DNA from: Candidatus Altarchaeales archaeon ex4484_2
GTDB taxonomy: Archaea > Altiarchaeota > Altiarchaeia > IMC4 > QMZM01
Reading direction: 5' to 3'
DNA length: 41,859 nucleotides
Assembly: GCA_002254565.1 (NCBI GenBank)
Contig: NJEG01000032.1
Span: 1-41,859 of the forward strand
Shown: one piece after another, positions 1 through 8,023 of the stretch
Layout of the letters: each line of letters opens with the position of its first letter
Numbering within the stretch: the first letter of the stretch is position 1
Position numbers and translations under genes: made by a program
Notes under the pieces: model-generated
Told to the model about the DNA's origin: nothing
Seen by the model: only the letters and a program-made list of their open reading frames with translations
Database searches by the model: none

Positions 1-119
1 AGGTCATCCTTGGGCGAGAAATGGATGTTATGGAGATGCAGTGCGTTAACGAGTCTGAGGAAAACGATGAGTGTGTTTTTTCTATGAAGCCTTCTGAGGA
101 ATTCAAGCAACTATTCTGA
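1..119 (+). CDS. C-terminal fragment of an unidentified protein (5' cut by window edge)
   Basis: An open frame with no stop runs from base 3 to a TGA at 117-119, giving 38 residues that end in KPSEEFKQLF. The fragment is acidic and has two cysteines about 15 residues apart, in EMQC and ECVFSM. That spacing resembles the end of V4R-type ligand-binding domains, but the piece is too short to assign. A T-rich run follows the stop and could terminate transcription. The rest of the gene lies upstream of the window. Confidence 0.5.
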   Translation, partial: VILGREMDVMEMQCVNESEENDECVFSMKPSEEFKQLF

Positions 120-244
120 GTGTTTTTTTTTGTTGCTGTATTCTCCCCTATATATCTAACAAAAGAGTATACTACTATATCGACATATTGCAAAAAAATG
201 CCGCATAAAGCATTTTCCAGGAATAAATCACTGGTTTTTTTTTA

Positions 245-601
245 TTGACAGCGGTTATTCTTTTTCAGTTGATGTTTTCTGCTCAGGATTCCGGCTTCGG
301 CATTGATGTAGGAGACGAGTATTTTTTCGGTGATACGGTGTATGTTGACGTGAATGCCCCGGATGGAGCGACAGTTAATTTTTCCATAACCGCTCCTGAT
401 GATTCTGTTGAGTCTTTTTTTTTGATGGATATTGGCTCCTTCACTCACCTGTATCTGCCCTCTGAGGTTGGGTTTTATTGTGTTTCTGCCCGGGTTTTTT
501 ATTTAGTGGATATACTCCTGTCTTTGTCTAAAAAGAAAGCGCTGGAGTGTGGAGAAACAAACTTTATTTTCAAGGTGTTAATCGACATGCTACACGCTTA
601 A
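245..601 (+). CDS. Small hypothetical protein with an Ig-like beta-sandwich segment
   Basis: This is a 118-residue frame with a TTG start at 245; an ATG at 272 is an alternative. The first ~14 residues are hydrophobic and could be a short signal peptide. Residues ~22-85 alternate like a beta-sandwich (GDTVYVDV, ATVNFSITAPD, GSFTHLYL), as in extracellular Ig/macroglobulin-like domains. The remaining ~30 residues look different and end abruptly, so the gene may be the truncated remnant of a longer secreted protein. Poly-T runs lie just upstream and inside it. No function is assigned. Confidence 0.45.
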   Translation: MTAVILFQLMFSAQDSGFGIDVGDEYFFGDTVYVDVNAPDGATVNFSITAPDDSVESFFLMDIGSFTHLYLPSEVGFYCVSARVFYLVDILLSLSKKKALECGETNFIFKVLIDMLHA

Positions 602-610
602 AATAAGGCT

Positions 611-684
611 AGCCCCCGGAGGGATTTGAACCCTCGACCTGCAGATTACAAGTCTGCCGCTATGCCAGTCTAAGCTACGGAGGC
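611..684 (-). tRNA. tRNA-Thr (anticodon TGT)
   Basis: On the minus strand a full cloverleaf can be drawn. The acceptor arms GCCTCCG and CGGGGGC pair with one G-U. The anticodon stem is GCAGA/TCTGC around loop CTTGTAA, and the T arm contains GGTTCAAATCC. The anticodon TGT gives threonine. The discriminator base is T and no CCA is encoded. Confidence 0.93.
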
Positions 685-725
685 AAAAAACACCAGGAAA
701 ATATATTCGATTTCGGGTTTTTATA

Positions 726-1355
726 TCAGATGAGCTCTCCCACCACCCTATAACGCTTACCTGCCTCATAGAAGAAGGCCGCCATCAACGGATAAACCAG
801 CATAAACAACAGATAAGAGCCTAGATAAAACAACAAACCAATCACGGAAACAAAAGACGTTAAAGCAAACAAAGCACTCAACAGACCCTGCAGGAAAAAC
901 AAGACACCCAACGCCGACGCGTAATAACCTAACTCCTCCCTCAACTGGATTAAGCCAACAGAAAACACAACAGTAACCAAGCCATCCACCAGAACAAAAC
1001 CCAACTCCAGAAGCTCATACGTTTGGCCTGAGTTAAAGCCCACCCACGTGGCCAAGCTATCGAAGACAATGAAGGGGACATAAATCAATGCCATCACATA
1101 CACGGGATACTCTAGGAGCCTGATCCGGAGAAACCGGCCAAGCAGCCAGAACCCATATAAGGTCAGCAACAGAAAAGGCACCTCCACAATATTAACTAAC
1201 ACGATAGCATAATCCACAAGCTGAGAACCCTCACCCGTCAACAACAAAACCAGCAACGGCAGGGTCACAAAAAAAGACAGCAACAACACTATTGAACCAA
1301 CAAGCGGATACCTCATGCGCTCACCCAACAAAGGCGGATTAATAACGTTCATCAT
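726..1355 (-). CDS. Polytopic membrane protein, unknown function
   Basis: The protein has 209 residues, starts ATGATGAAC, and is almost entirely hydrophobic with five to six predicted membrane segments at about residues 16-40, 48-72, 82-105, 117-138, 145-170 and 173-195. No catalytic motif or known family is recognised. It sits between tRNA-Thr and tRNA-Pro on the same strand, with short gaps on both sides. On the plus strand the gene is rich in A and C, like the neighbouring minus-strand genes. Its role is unknown. Confidence 0.75.
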   Translation of the reverse strand: MMNVINPPLLGERMRYPLVGSIVLLLSFFVTLPLLVLLLTGEGSQLVDYAIVLVNIVEVPFLLLTLYGFWLLGRFLRIRLLEYPVYVMALIYVPFIVFDSLATWVGFNSGQTYELLELGFVLVDGLVTVVFSVGLIQLREELGYYASALGVLFFLQGLLSALFALTSFVSVIGLLFYLGSYLLFMLVYPLMAAFFYEAGKRYRVVGELI

Positions 1356-1371
1356 TTATGGAAACTGGATA

Positions 1372-1444
1372 TGGGGCCGCCGAGATTTGAACTCGAGTCA
1401 CCAGCTCCCCGAGCTGGAAGGATGCCAAGCTACCCTACGGCCCC
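1372..1444 (-). tRNA. tRNA-Pro (anticodon GGG)
   Basis: The acceptor stem GGGGCCG/CGGCCCC is perfect and the discriminator is A. The anticodon stem CCAGC/GCTGG encloses loop TCGGGGA, so the anticodon is GGG (proline). The base before the anticodon (position 33) is C rather than the nearly universal U. The T arm has GAGTTCAAATCTC. No CCA is encoded. Confidence 0.92.
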
Positions 1445-1460
1445 ATAAAAAATATATGGA

Positions 1461-2486
1461 TTAAAACCTTTTATAGACATCCTCCAGCATTCCCCCAGGA
1501 ACCCTGGACAAGAACTGCTTCCCCACACCAAGACCCCGCATCTTACACAACCTGTAGGCTGTGTAAGCAGTGACAAGATCCTGGACAATCAACCCAGTGG
1601 AATCAAATAATGTAACATCATCATTGGCCACCCTGCCCTCCACACTGCCCGTCACCAGACCACCTAAGGAACCGCTAATATCGCTTTTGGAGATATAATC
1701 CTCCCCCAGGGGGACATTTATTTCACCGCTGTGGGAGGCCTGCTCCCAATCATCAATATAAATCCGTGCCCTTCTGAGTATAGCAGGATCCAGCTCCTGC
1801 TTGCCCTGTGCGTCCGCGCCAAATGCGTTAATATGCAACCCATCAGGAATCAAGTCAGCGGATACGACCGGCTTCCGGCTGGGGGTTAAAGAGACAAGAA
1901 TATCAGCATCCTCCAATGCCTCCTCAAGACCGCAGGCCATGGAATCAGCCACACCCAGCTCTGACGCGTGATGTGCGAACTCCTCGGCCCTGCTCTCATC
2001 AAGGTCATAAACCCTCACCCTCAGTATGTTCCTCACCCTCCTGATGCACTCAAGCTGCGTAGTCGCCTGCCTGCCAGCGCCCATGAAAGCAATATTGGAC
2101 GCGTCCTCCCTCGCCAGGTATTTAACCGCCACCGCCCCGGCAGCTCCAGTTCTCATGTCCGTGATAAAGGAACCGTCCATGTCCGCTAACTCCACACCAG
2201 TCACAGGATCATTCAACAAAATCTTGGCCATAACAGTAGGCAAACCAATGGAGGGATTATTTGGGTGGACGTTAACCCACTTCAGGCCGCAGACATCATG
2301 ACCCAAGAAACCCTTGATCTCCCCGTACATGGCCCTGAAATCCCCATCATCCAATAAGAGATAAGACTTGGGGGGCATATTAACCCTACCCTCACCATAA
2401 GCCCTGAAGCCCTCCTCAACCGCCTCAATAACAGCATCCGCTCCAAGAACCTCCCTAACATCCTCCTCAGACAACAACAAACTCAT
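1461..2486 (-). CDS. Ornithine cyclodeaminase / alanine dehydrogenase family protein (mu-crystallin type)
   Basis: This is a 341-residue member of the OCD/mu-crystallin family. These NAD(P)-dependent enzymes act on ornithine, alanine or cyclic imino acids. The start is MSLLLSEEDV, as is usual for the family; the frame is open 32 codons further upstream, but that stretch overlaps a hairpin region and does not look coding. Family signatures visible are RTGAAGAVA (substrate/phosphate region), the Rossmann motif GAGRQATTQ followed by VYDLDESRAEE, and NAFGADAQGKQELDP. The catalytic Asp of OCD falls in the DAQGKQEL segment. The exact substrate cannot be read. It lies alone between two tRNA genes. 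Confidence 0.9.
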   Translation of the reverse strand: MSLLLSEEDVREVLGADAVIEAVEEGFRAYGEGRVNMPPKSYLLLDDGDFRAMYGEIKGFLGHDVCGLKWVNVHPNNPSIGLPTVMAKILLNDPVTGVELADMDGSFITDMRTGAAGAVAVKYLAREDASNIAFMGAGRQATTQLECIRRVRNILRVRVYDLDESRAEEFAHHASELGVADSMACGLEEALEDADILVSLTPSRKPVVSADLIPDGLHINAFGADAQGKQELDPAILRRARIYIDDWEQASHSGEINVPLGEDYISKSDISGSLGGLVTGSVEGRVANDDVTLFDSTGLIVQDLVTAYTAYRLCKMRGLGVGKQFLSRVPGGMLEDVYKRF

Positions 2487-2524
2487 TTTACAATTCGTGG
2501 GTCGAACCCCTGCTAAAAACTTGA

Positions 2525-2620
2525 TTATCCCAAGTAGCTGTTTTTCTTTGGGCACAATACCCCTTTTTGGGCATGTGCACACCCTTGAAGGGTGTCGCAG
2601 CCTGCACCCCTTGAGGGGAG
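2525..2620 (-). repeat. Hairpin cluster 3' of tRNA-Ala
   Basis: Three short stem-loops lie side by side: CCC/GGG around 2551-2561, ACACCCT-TGA-AGGGTGT at ~2579-2595, and CCCC-TTGA-GGGG at ~2607-2618. The block shares CTGTTTTTCTTTGGG-like and ACACACCCT...GGTGTCG-AGC sequence with the larger array at 7625-7892. Both blocks lie immediately 3' of a minus-strand tRNA gene. Confidence 0.6.
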
Positions 2621-2627
2621 GTGGCTA

Positions 2628-2701
2628 TGGACCCGTCGGGATTTGAACCCGAGGCCTCTCGCATGCCAAGCGAACGATCTACCAGGCTGATCTACGGGCC
2701 C
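2628..2701 (-). tRNA. tRNA-Ala (anticodon GGC)
   Basis: The acceptor arms GGGCCCG and CGGGTCC pair with a G3-U70 wobble, the alanine identity element. The anticodon loop TTGGCAT carries GGC. The T arm is CGGGTTCAAATCCCG and the discriminator is A. No CCA is encoded. Confidence 0.94.
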
Positions 2702-2772
2702 ACAATAGATAACTATTTACTATTCCAGTATTAAATCTCCTATCTCAAATTTTAAGGAGTGAATTCAATTAA

Positions 2773-3798
<1,026 letters not shown>

Positions 3799-3813
3799 TC
3801 TTTTTTATTTATT
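3799..3813 (+). terminator. Poly-T terminator after GAPDH
   Basis: A T-rich tract begins right after the GAPDH stop codon (TCTTTTTTATTTATT). Archaeal RNA polymerase terminates on such runs without needing a hairpin. T-rich sequence continues to the next start codon at 3838. Confidence 0.45.
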
Positions 3814-3837
3814 CTCTCTTTTCTTATTTCTTTTATT

Positions 3838-4704
3838 ATGGCTGATTTTTTGATGCAGCAGATGGACTTGTTCAGTCTCGTGTGGATAGTACTTATTTTG
3901 ATGTTCCTGATCCCGGTTGTAAAGCAGAGGCTGCTGGAGGCAAGCCGGAGCAGGCTGCTGAGGCGGATAGAGAGTAAACGGGGTGCGAGGGTTATCACCA
4001 TGATACACCGGCAGGAGGGACTCAGTTTTCTTGGTCTGCCTTTCGCCAGATACATGACACTCGAAGACAGCGAGCAGGTATTGAGGGCTATCAGGTTGAC
4101 CCCGGATGATGCTCCAATAGACATTATACTGCACACTCCCGGGGGGCTGGTTTTGGCTGCCACGCAGATAGCGAATGCCATAAAAAAGCATCCTGCGGAG
4201 GTCAGGGTCTTGATTCCCCACTACGCCATGTCCGGTGGCACCTTGATTTCACTGGCAGCTGACAGGATAATCATGGACGAGAATGCTGTATTAGGTCCGG
4301 TGGACCCCCAGCTTGGCTCGATGATGAAAATGTATCCCGCAGCCTCCCTGTTGAGTGCTGTTGAGAGGAAGGGGGAAAAGAAGGTGGATGATGAGACCCT
4401 GATTCTAGCAGACCAGGCCAGGAAGGCAATGAAACAGCTTCACTCCCTCGTATGCAGTCTGCTGGAGGGTAAAATGAGGAAGCAGGATATAGACAACATC
4501 TGCAGTTCCCTGACTGAGGGAAAGTGGACACACGATTACCCGTTGAAGGTGGAAGACCTCAGACGGCTTAACCTTAACGTGGAAACAGGTTTACCTGGGG
4601 AGATATATCAGTTGATGAACCTCTACCCGCAGCCGATGAGGGTCTCTCCCACGGTAGAGTTCATCCACGAGCCCTACAGGAAACACCCCCCTAAAGCAAC
4701 CTAA
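3838..4704 (+). CDS. Membrane-anchored ClpP-fold serine protease (SDH/SppA-like, PF01972)
   Basis: This 288-residue protein has a single N-terminal membrane segment at about residues 11-28, followed by a basic stretch and a crotonase/ClpP-fold domain. Family motifs are HTPGG at 99-103 (oxyanion region), the nucleophile Ser132 in YAMSGGTL, and GPVDPQLG at 153-160. This matches the prokaryotic SDH-protease family, which resembles SppA and is thought to cut membrane-associated peptides at the inner face of the membrane. A catalytic Lys would be expected 40-60 residues after the Ser; K174, K176 and K177 lie in that range. Its substrate is unknown. It probably has its own promoter in the T-rich gap. 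Confidence 0.88.
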   Translation: MADFLMQQMDLFSLVWIVLILMFLIPVVKQRLLEASRSRLLRRIESKRGARVITMIHRQEGLSFLGLPFARYMTLEDSEQVLRAIRLTPDDAPIDIILHTPGGLVLAATQIANAIKKHPAEVRVLIPHYAMSGGTLISLAADRIIMDENAVLGPVDPQLGSMMKMYPAASLLSAVERKGEKKVDDETLILADQARKAMKQLHSLVCSLLEGKMRKQDIDNICSSLTEGKWTHDYPLKVEDLRRLNLNVETGLPGEIYQLMNLYPQPMRVSPTVEFIHEPYRKHPPKAT

Positions 4705-4764
4705 AAAAGGGCAGAGGATGATTGACTGCAATGTCGTATTCTGGCATGAACCCAATAAAAAAAA

Positions 4765-5164
4765 ATGAAAACCCTGATCTTATATAACTCAACAACCCAC
4801 GGGAACACCCGTAAACTAGCTGAGGCCTTAGCGGATGAACTGAATGCCGTAATCCAGGAGCCGGGGGGAATAGAACCCCCCGCACTCAAAGAAGCCTCCT
4901 GAAACTGGCAGACAAACTGCCTGTGGTGGGAGATAAACTCGTGTTCATATTCTCCACCAGCGGATTCAACAATTTCACAACAACCTGAGGGAAAAACTGG
5001 AGAGTAGGGGCTATAAAATCATAGGTGAATTCCACTGTAAGGGATTCCACGACGGCGGACCATTCAGGCTAGTAGGGGGAGCGGGAGAAGGGCATCCAGA
5101 TGAAAAAGACCTCAAAGATGCGAGAGAGTTCGCGAAAAACATGAGAATAGCAAATGAGTTCTAG
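4765..5164 (+). pseudogene. Flavodoxin-family gene, broken by an internal loss and frameshift
   Basis: The ATG at 4765 gives the typical flavodoxin start KTLILYNSTTHGNTRKLAEAL, with the phosphate-binding loop STTHGNT, but it stops at a TGA at 4900-4902. From ~4893 another frame reads SLLKLADKLP and FIFSTSGF and stops near 4988. A third frame then reads LREKLESRGYKIIGEF, KGFHDGGPFRL and DEKDLKDAREFA to a TAG at 5162-5164. These three pieces line up in order with one flavodoxin. The segment usually between strand 2 and LLKLADKLP (the DLIGFGSGIY region) is absent, so this is more than a single base error. The tail overlaps the next gene's start by 11 bases. Confidence 0.8.
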
Positions 5165-6509
5165 AAACAGGAAAAGTGACTTCCGGGAGTTCATACTAAT
5201 GTGCCTGCTGAAGCTGGAGCCTTTGAGCTACGAGCAGCTGTGGAGGAAGTTCATGCAGATGACCTCCTCTCTTGTTCTGGGAAGCCAGTACTTTGAGGAA
5301 TGGGGGGAACGCTTCGGTGATAAGGTGGAGGAGTTCATCACCAGCCTAGGCTTCAAGGCCAGAGAAAAACCAAGAAGAAGGAGGAAGATAAGGAAGAGAA
5401 AGGAGGGGATGGTGGAGGAAGACTTCCAGAGAGACATCAGGGAATTAATCAGGGAGGGATTAATCCAGGAGGCTGGGGGGGGAAAATACCAGTTAACGGA
5501 TGAGGGCAGACTGAAGGCAGAGGAACACAAGAACAACATGGAGAAAGGCGCCCACGTATTCCGGACCCAGATAGTATCGCCCACGGCAGCGGCCAGGAAC
5601 ACAATAATAGTGGACTTCATTCTGGCGGTATTGAAGCTCACAGCAGGGTTTATCTCAGGGAGCATAGCGTTAATAGCGGACGGAGCGGATGCGGCAGCAG
5701 ACACCTTCTCAGCCCTGATAGTGTGGGTTGGAATGAAGGTGGGGAAGGACCACATTGGCGCGCTAGTGATTATTTTGATGATGTTCCTCACTGGAGCAAG
5801 CATCGGCTTCGAGTCCCTGACCAAGCTGGCAGAGGCTTTAACAGCCGGGATCGAACCAATGAAGCAACCCTACCTGGTTATTGTTGTGGAATCTGTTGCC
5901 CTGATAGCTGCAGTAATATTGATGGTATACCAGAGGTATGTGGGCAAACACCATGGCAGCCTCACCCTCATATCGCAGTCAATAGACTCCAGAAACCACA
6001 TCTATGTCGCCTTGGCAGTAATCACGGGAGCGGGCTTCTCCCTCCTCGGAGTCTGCTTCATTGATGCGTTGATTGGGGCATACATCGCCGTCAAGATATT
6101 ACAGGACGCATTCGAGCTGCTTCAGGGGGCCTTATCTTCCATGCAAGGAGAGGAAACAGATTTCTCGAAATACAATATCCCCCTCGAGGGACACTACCAC
6201 GGCTATAGGATAGAGTCCTTCCGGAACTGGATACTCTACACCATGAGAGAAGACGGCCTGAAAACCAGGGAGGAACTGATTAAATCGCTGGAAGAGGTCT
6301 ACAGGCCCGAGTACGTCCCCATCCTAAGCGAGTTCAGCTTCAGCCTGGGAGAGGGATTCGACTTCAGGAAAGAATTCGATGAGCTGGTGAAGCCGTTAAC
6401 GGAGAAAAAATACATCTCACGGAGGGGGGAGGAATACGCTCTGACTAGGGAAGGTGGGGAAAGAATCCACAGGGTGCTGGAGAACCTGAAATTCCACACC
6501 AACAAATAA
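5154..6509 (+). CDS. CDF-type cation transporter domain flanked by winged-helix domains
   Basis: The protein has 451 residues. Residues ~10-125 look like a PadR-like winged-helix region with a basic patch (KPRRRRKIRKRK) and end in YQLTDEGRLKAEEH. Residues ~140-335 are a six-helix cation diffusion facilitator core. The helix-2 metal site is D179-x3-D183 (GADAAADT). At the matching helix-5 site the usual H-x3-D is reversed to D278-S-R-N-H282. Residues ~345-445 form a second winged-helix-like region ending in YALTREGGERIHRVLENL. The usual cytosolic CDF C-terminal domain is replaced. A metal-sensing role for the added domains is inference. The ATG overlaps the end of the flavodoxin remnant. Confidence 0.82.
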   Translation: MSSRNRKSDFREFILMCLLKLEPLSYEQLWRKFMQMTSSLVLGSQYFEEWGERFGDKVEEFITSLGFKAREKPRRRRKIRKRKEGMVEEDFQRDIRELIREGLIQEAGGGKYQLTDEGRLKAEEHKNNMEKGAHVFRTQIVSPTAAARNTIIVDFILAVLKLTAGFISGSIALIADGADAAADTFSALIVWVGMKVGKDHIGALVIILMMFLTGASIGFESLTKLAEALTAGIEPMKQPYLVIVVESVALIAAVILMVYQRYVGKHHGSLTLISQSIDSRNHIYVALAVITGAGFSLLGVCFIDALIGAYIAVKILQDAFELLQGALSSMQGEETDFSKYNIPLEGHYHGYRIESFRNWILYTMREDGLKTREELIKSLEEVYRPEYVPILSEFSFSLGEGFDFRKEFDELVKPLTEKKYISRRGEEYALTREGGERIHRVLENLKFHTNK

Positions 6510-6550
6510 AAATATGTTTTATAGTCTATCAACTTAAATCTTAATCAGAG

Positions 6551-6832
6551 ATGGCTGAGAAAAAAACAAAAGAAGAGACCTATACGGAGGAATTTGAGGT
6601 AGACGGCAGCCAGGTCGTTGAAAAAGTCAAGGAACTGATTCAGGCAGGGAATGTCCGCAAAATAATAATCAGGAAACAAGACAACAAGGTGTTGATGGAG
6701 ATTCCGTTAACGGCTGGCGTAGCAGTAGGTGGCATAGTCACGTATTTCGCAACGCCGCTAGCGGTCCTGGGTTTATTGGTTGCCATCATAGCGAAAGTCA
6801 AAATCCAGGTAGTGCATCCAGTAGAGAACTGA
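6551..6832 (+). CDS. DUF4342 domain protein
   Basis: This 93-residue protein starts with an acidic, Lys-rich lead. It then has the DUF4342 signature: VKELIQAGNVRKIIIRK, a short beta hairpin, EIPLTAGVAVGG, a hydrophobic segment at about residues 58-82, and KVKIQVV at the end. DUF4342 proteins are small, probably membrane-associated, and of unknown function. It follows the CDF gene by 41 bases and precedes another membrane-protein gene by 23 bases, so the three may be co-transcribed. Confidence 0.85.
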   Translation: MAEKKTKEETYTEEFEVDGSQVVEKVKELIQAGNVRKIIIRKQDNKVLMEIPLTAGVAVGGIVTYFATPLAVLGLLVAIIAKVKIQVVHPVEN

Positions 6833-6855
6833 TTGAACCAGACTTCATAGGTTTC

Positions 6856-7395
6856 ATGGCCGAATCCGCCGTAAACCTCCCCAGGGAAGCGTTGGAGGGA
6901 AATGTCTTCGCAGTCTCCATCCTCCTGATTGCATTCTATATCTCCATTGTGGTAGTGAACAAACTCACTGAATACATCATCCTGTTCCTGAGGCGGGTTA
7001 TATTGTTGGTGATTGTTACATTAGCCTTCTACCAGTTCACGCTCATGTTCCTCAACAAGCTTAGTGTTGAGGGAGCGACCGCAGACACACTACTATTCGG
7101 GGGGGATGGGTTGCTCATCGGAGTAGTTGTGGTATTAATTGCAGTGCATGCAGCCCTCTCATCCTTCAAGAAAACCCCTGAAGAAAACGAGGAGGTGGAT
7201 GAGGAGGAACCAGAAGAGGGGGAGGGGAGGAAGAACATAAGAGCTGGATGTCGGTTAACGCCCCGAGGGAGGACAAGAAACTGGGTGTTGCAGTCGCCTA
7301 CCTTATCGTGGCAGAGTTCGGGGTCATCTCCTCCAAGACCATCTCAGCCCCTGACGTGCAGGTGGGGATTGGATTCTTCATCGTGTTCATGCTAG
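6856..7395 (+). CDS. Membrane protein, probably the first part of a frameshifted gene
   Basis: Residues ~15-100 contain three hydrophobic segments (VFAVSILLIAFYISIVVV; ILLVIVTLAFYQFTLMF; GLLIGVVVVLIAVHAAL) followed by an acidic linker rich in E. After the G-run at ~7218-7227 the frame becomes low-complexity and Ser/Arg-rich. The coding-like signal instead continues in the frame of the next entry, so the last ~55 residues are probably not native. No family is recognised. It likely belongs to the operon starting with the CDF gene. Confidence 0.5.
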   Translation: MAESAVNLPREALEGNVFAVSILLIAFYISIVVVNKLTEYIILFLRRVILLVIVTLAFYQFTLMFLNKLSVEGATADTLLFGGDGLLIGVVVVLIAVHAALSSFKKTPEENEEVDEEEPEEGEGRKNIRAGCRLTPRGRTRNWVLQSPTLSWQSSGSSPPRPSQPLTCRWGLDSSSCSC

Positions 7396-7547
7396 CAGCA
7401 TTATTCTTCATAAGCCAAAGCTACAGCGACATCAACAAGGGCATAAGGCATTTCATAGTGGTTTTTATACTGGGCGCAGTTTTGTCCATAGTCCTGGGAC
7501 ACCTCTGGGGAGGATACAGCCTGCAGGAACTCCTATCTGAGGCATAA
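7248..7547 (+). CDS. Membrane protein, probably the second part of the same broken gene
   Basis: This 99-residue frame from ATG 7248 has two to three membrane segments (LGVAVAYLIVAEF, VGIGFFIVFMLAALFFI, IVVFILGAVLSIVLG). In this frame the codons before the ATG read GEEEHKSW and join smoothly to the acidic linker of the preceding entry. That suggests a frameshift within the G-run at 7218-7227. After the TAA at 7545-7547 the same frame continues with hydrophobic coding-like residues (FITDSMVAFVTGIVVS) to a TAG at 7614-7616, suggesting a nonsense change as well. Confidence 0.5.
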   Translation: MSVNAPREDKKLGVAVAYLIVAEFGVISSKTISAPDVQVGIGFFIVFMLAALFFISQSYSDINKGIRHFIVVFILGAVLSIVLGHLWGGYSLQELLSEA

Positions 7548-7624
7548 TTCATAACAGACTCGATGGTGGCTTTTGTGACCGGGATAGTAGTCAGCTTGTT
7601 CATGGGAAGCAAGTAGTTTTCGCA

Positions 7625-7892
7625 AGTCGAAGTTAGCCAACGACTAAGGAGGCACGTACGCCCTCTAGGGCTAGTGGCGCTTAACAATACTATTTTAGAA
7701 AGTATCTGTTTTCTTTGGGATACACCCGAGCTTTGCTCGGTGTACACACCCTAAATTGGTGTCGTAGCTTACTACTTCGTGGCATACCTGTAGGGTATGT
7801 GGCATACCTTAGAGGTATGACACGTATCTGAAGCAAAGCTTCAGCCACATGGCGTGTGTCTGACTGAAAGTCAGCCACATCTTTTACAAAAG
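7625..7892 (-). repeat. Array of about ten short hairpins 3' of tRNA-Ser
   Basis: Successive perfect or near-perfect stem-loops fill this gene-free stretch: AGTCG/CGACT (7625-7645), GCCCT-CT-AGGGC (7660-7671), CCGAGC-TTT-GCTCGG inside TACA/TGTA (~7721-7744), ACACC/GGTGT (7745-7761), CATACC/GGTATG twice (7783-7799 and 7803-7819), CTGAAGC-AAA-GCTTCAG (7828-7844) within ACACG/CGTGT, CTGACT-GAA-AGTCAG (7860-7874) and CTTTT/AAAAG (7881-7892). On the minus strand ATGTGGCTGA occurs twice, each time opening a hairpin. No open frame fits. Confidence 0.65.
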
Positions 7893-7902
7893 AAAGGGGT
7901 AG

Positions 7903-7989
7903 CGCCGAGGTTGGGATTTGAACCCAAGCTCCCCAGGGGGGAACAAACTTAGCAGGCTTGCGCGTTAAGCCAGACTCCGCCACCTCGGC
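7903..7989 (-). tRNA. tRNA-Ser (anticodon GCT)
   Basis: The acceptor stem GCCGAGG/CCTCGGC is perfect. The anticodon stem CAAGC/GTTTG encloses CTGCTAA, giving GCT. A long variable arm (TTCCCCCCCTGGGGA region) marks a class II tRNA. The discriminator is G, as for serine, and no CCA is encoded. Confidence 0.93.
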
Positions 7990-8023
7990 ATAATGGATTA
8001 AGGTGTTTAGTATATGGGTTTTT

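Noticed and set aside
2487-2582. 32-codon N-terminal extension of the ornithine cyclodeaminase-like gene
   Set aside because: The extension overlaps hairpin sequence shared with 7625-7892 and does not resemble protein; the family begins at MSLLLSEEDV.
7625-7892. CRISPR array
   Set aside because: The hairpins differ from one another in sequence and there is no constant repeat with regular unique spacers.
7690-7983. Minus-strand 97-codon ORF through the hairpin array and tRNA-Ser
   Set aside because: It runs through a tRNA gene and repeated hairpins and has no protein-like composition.
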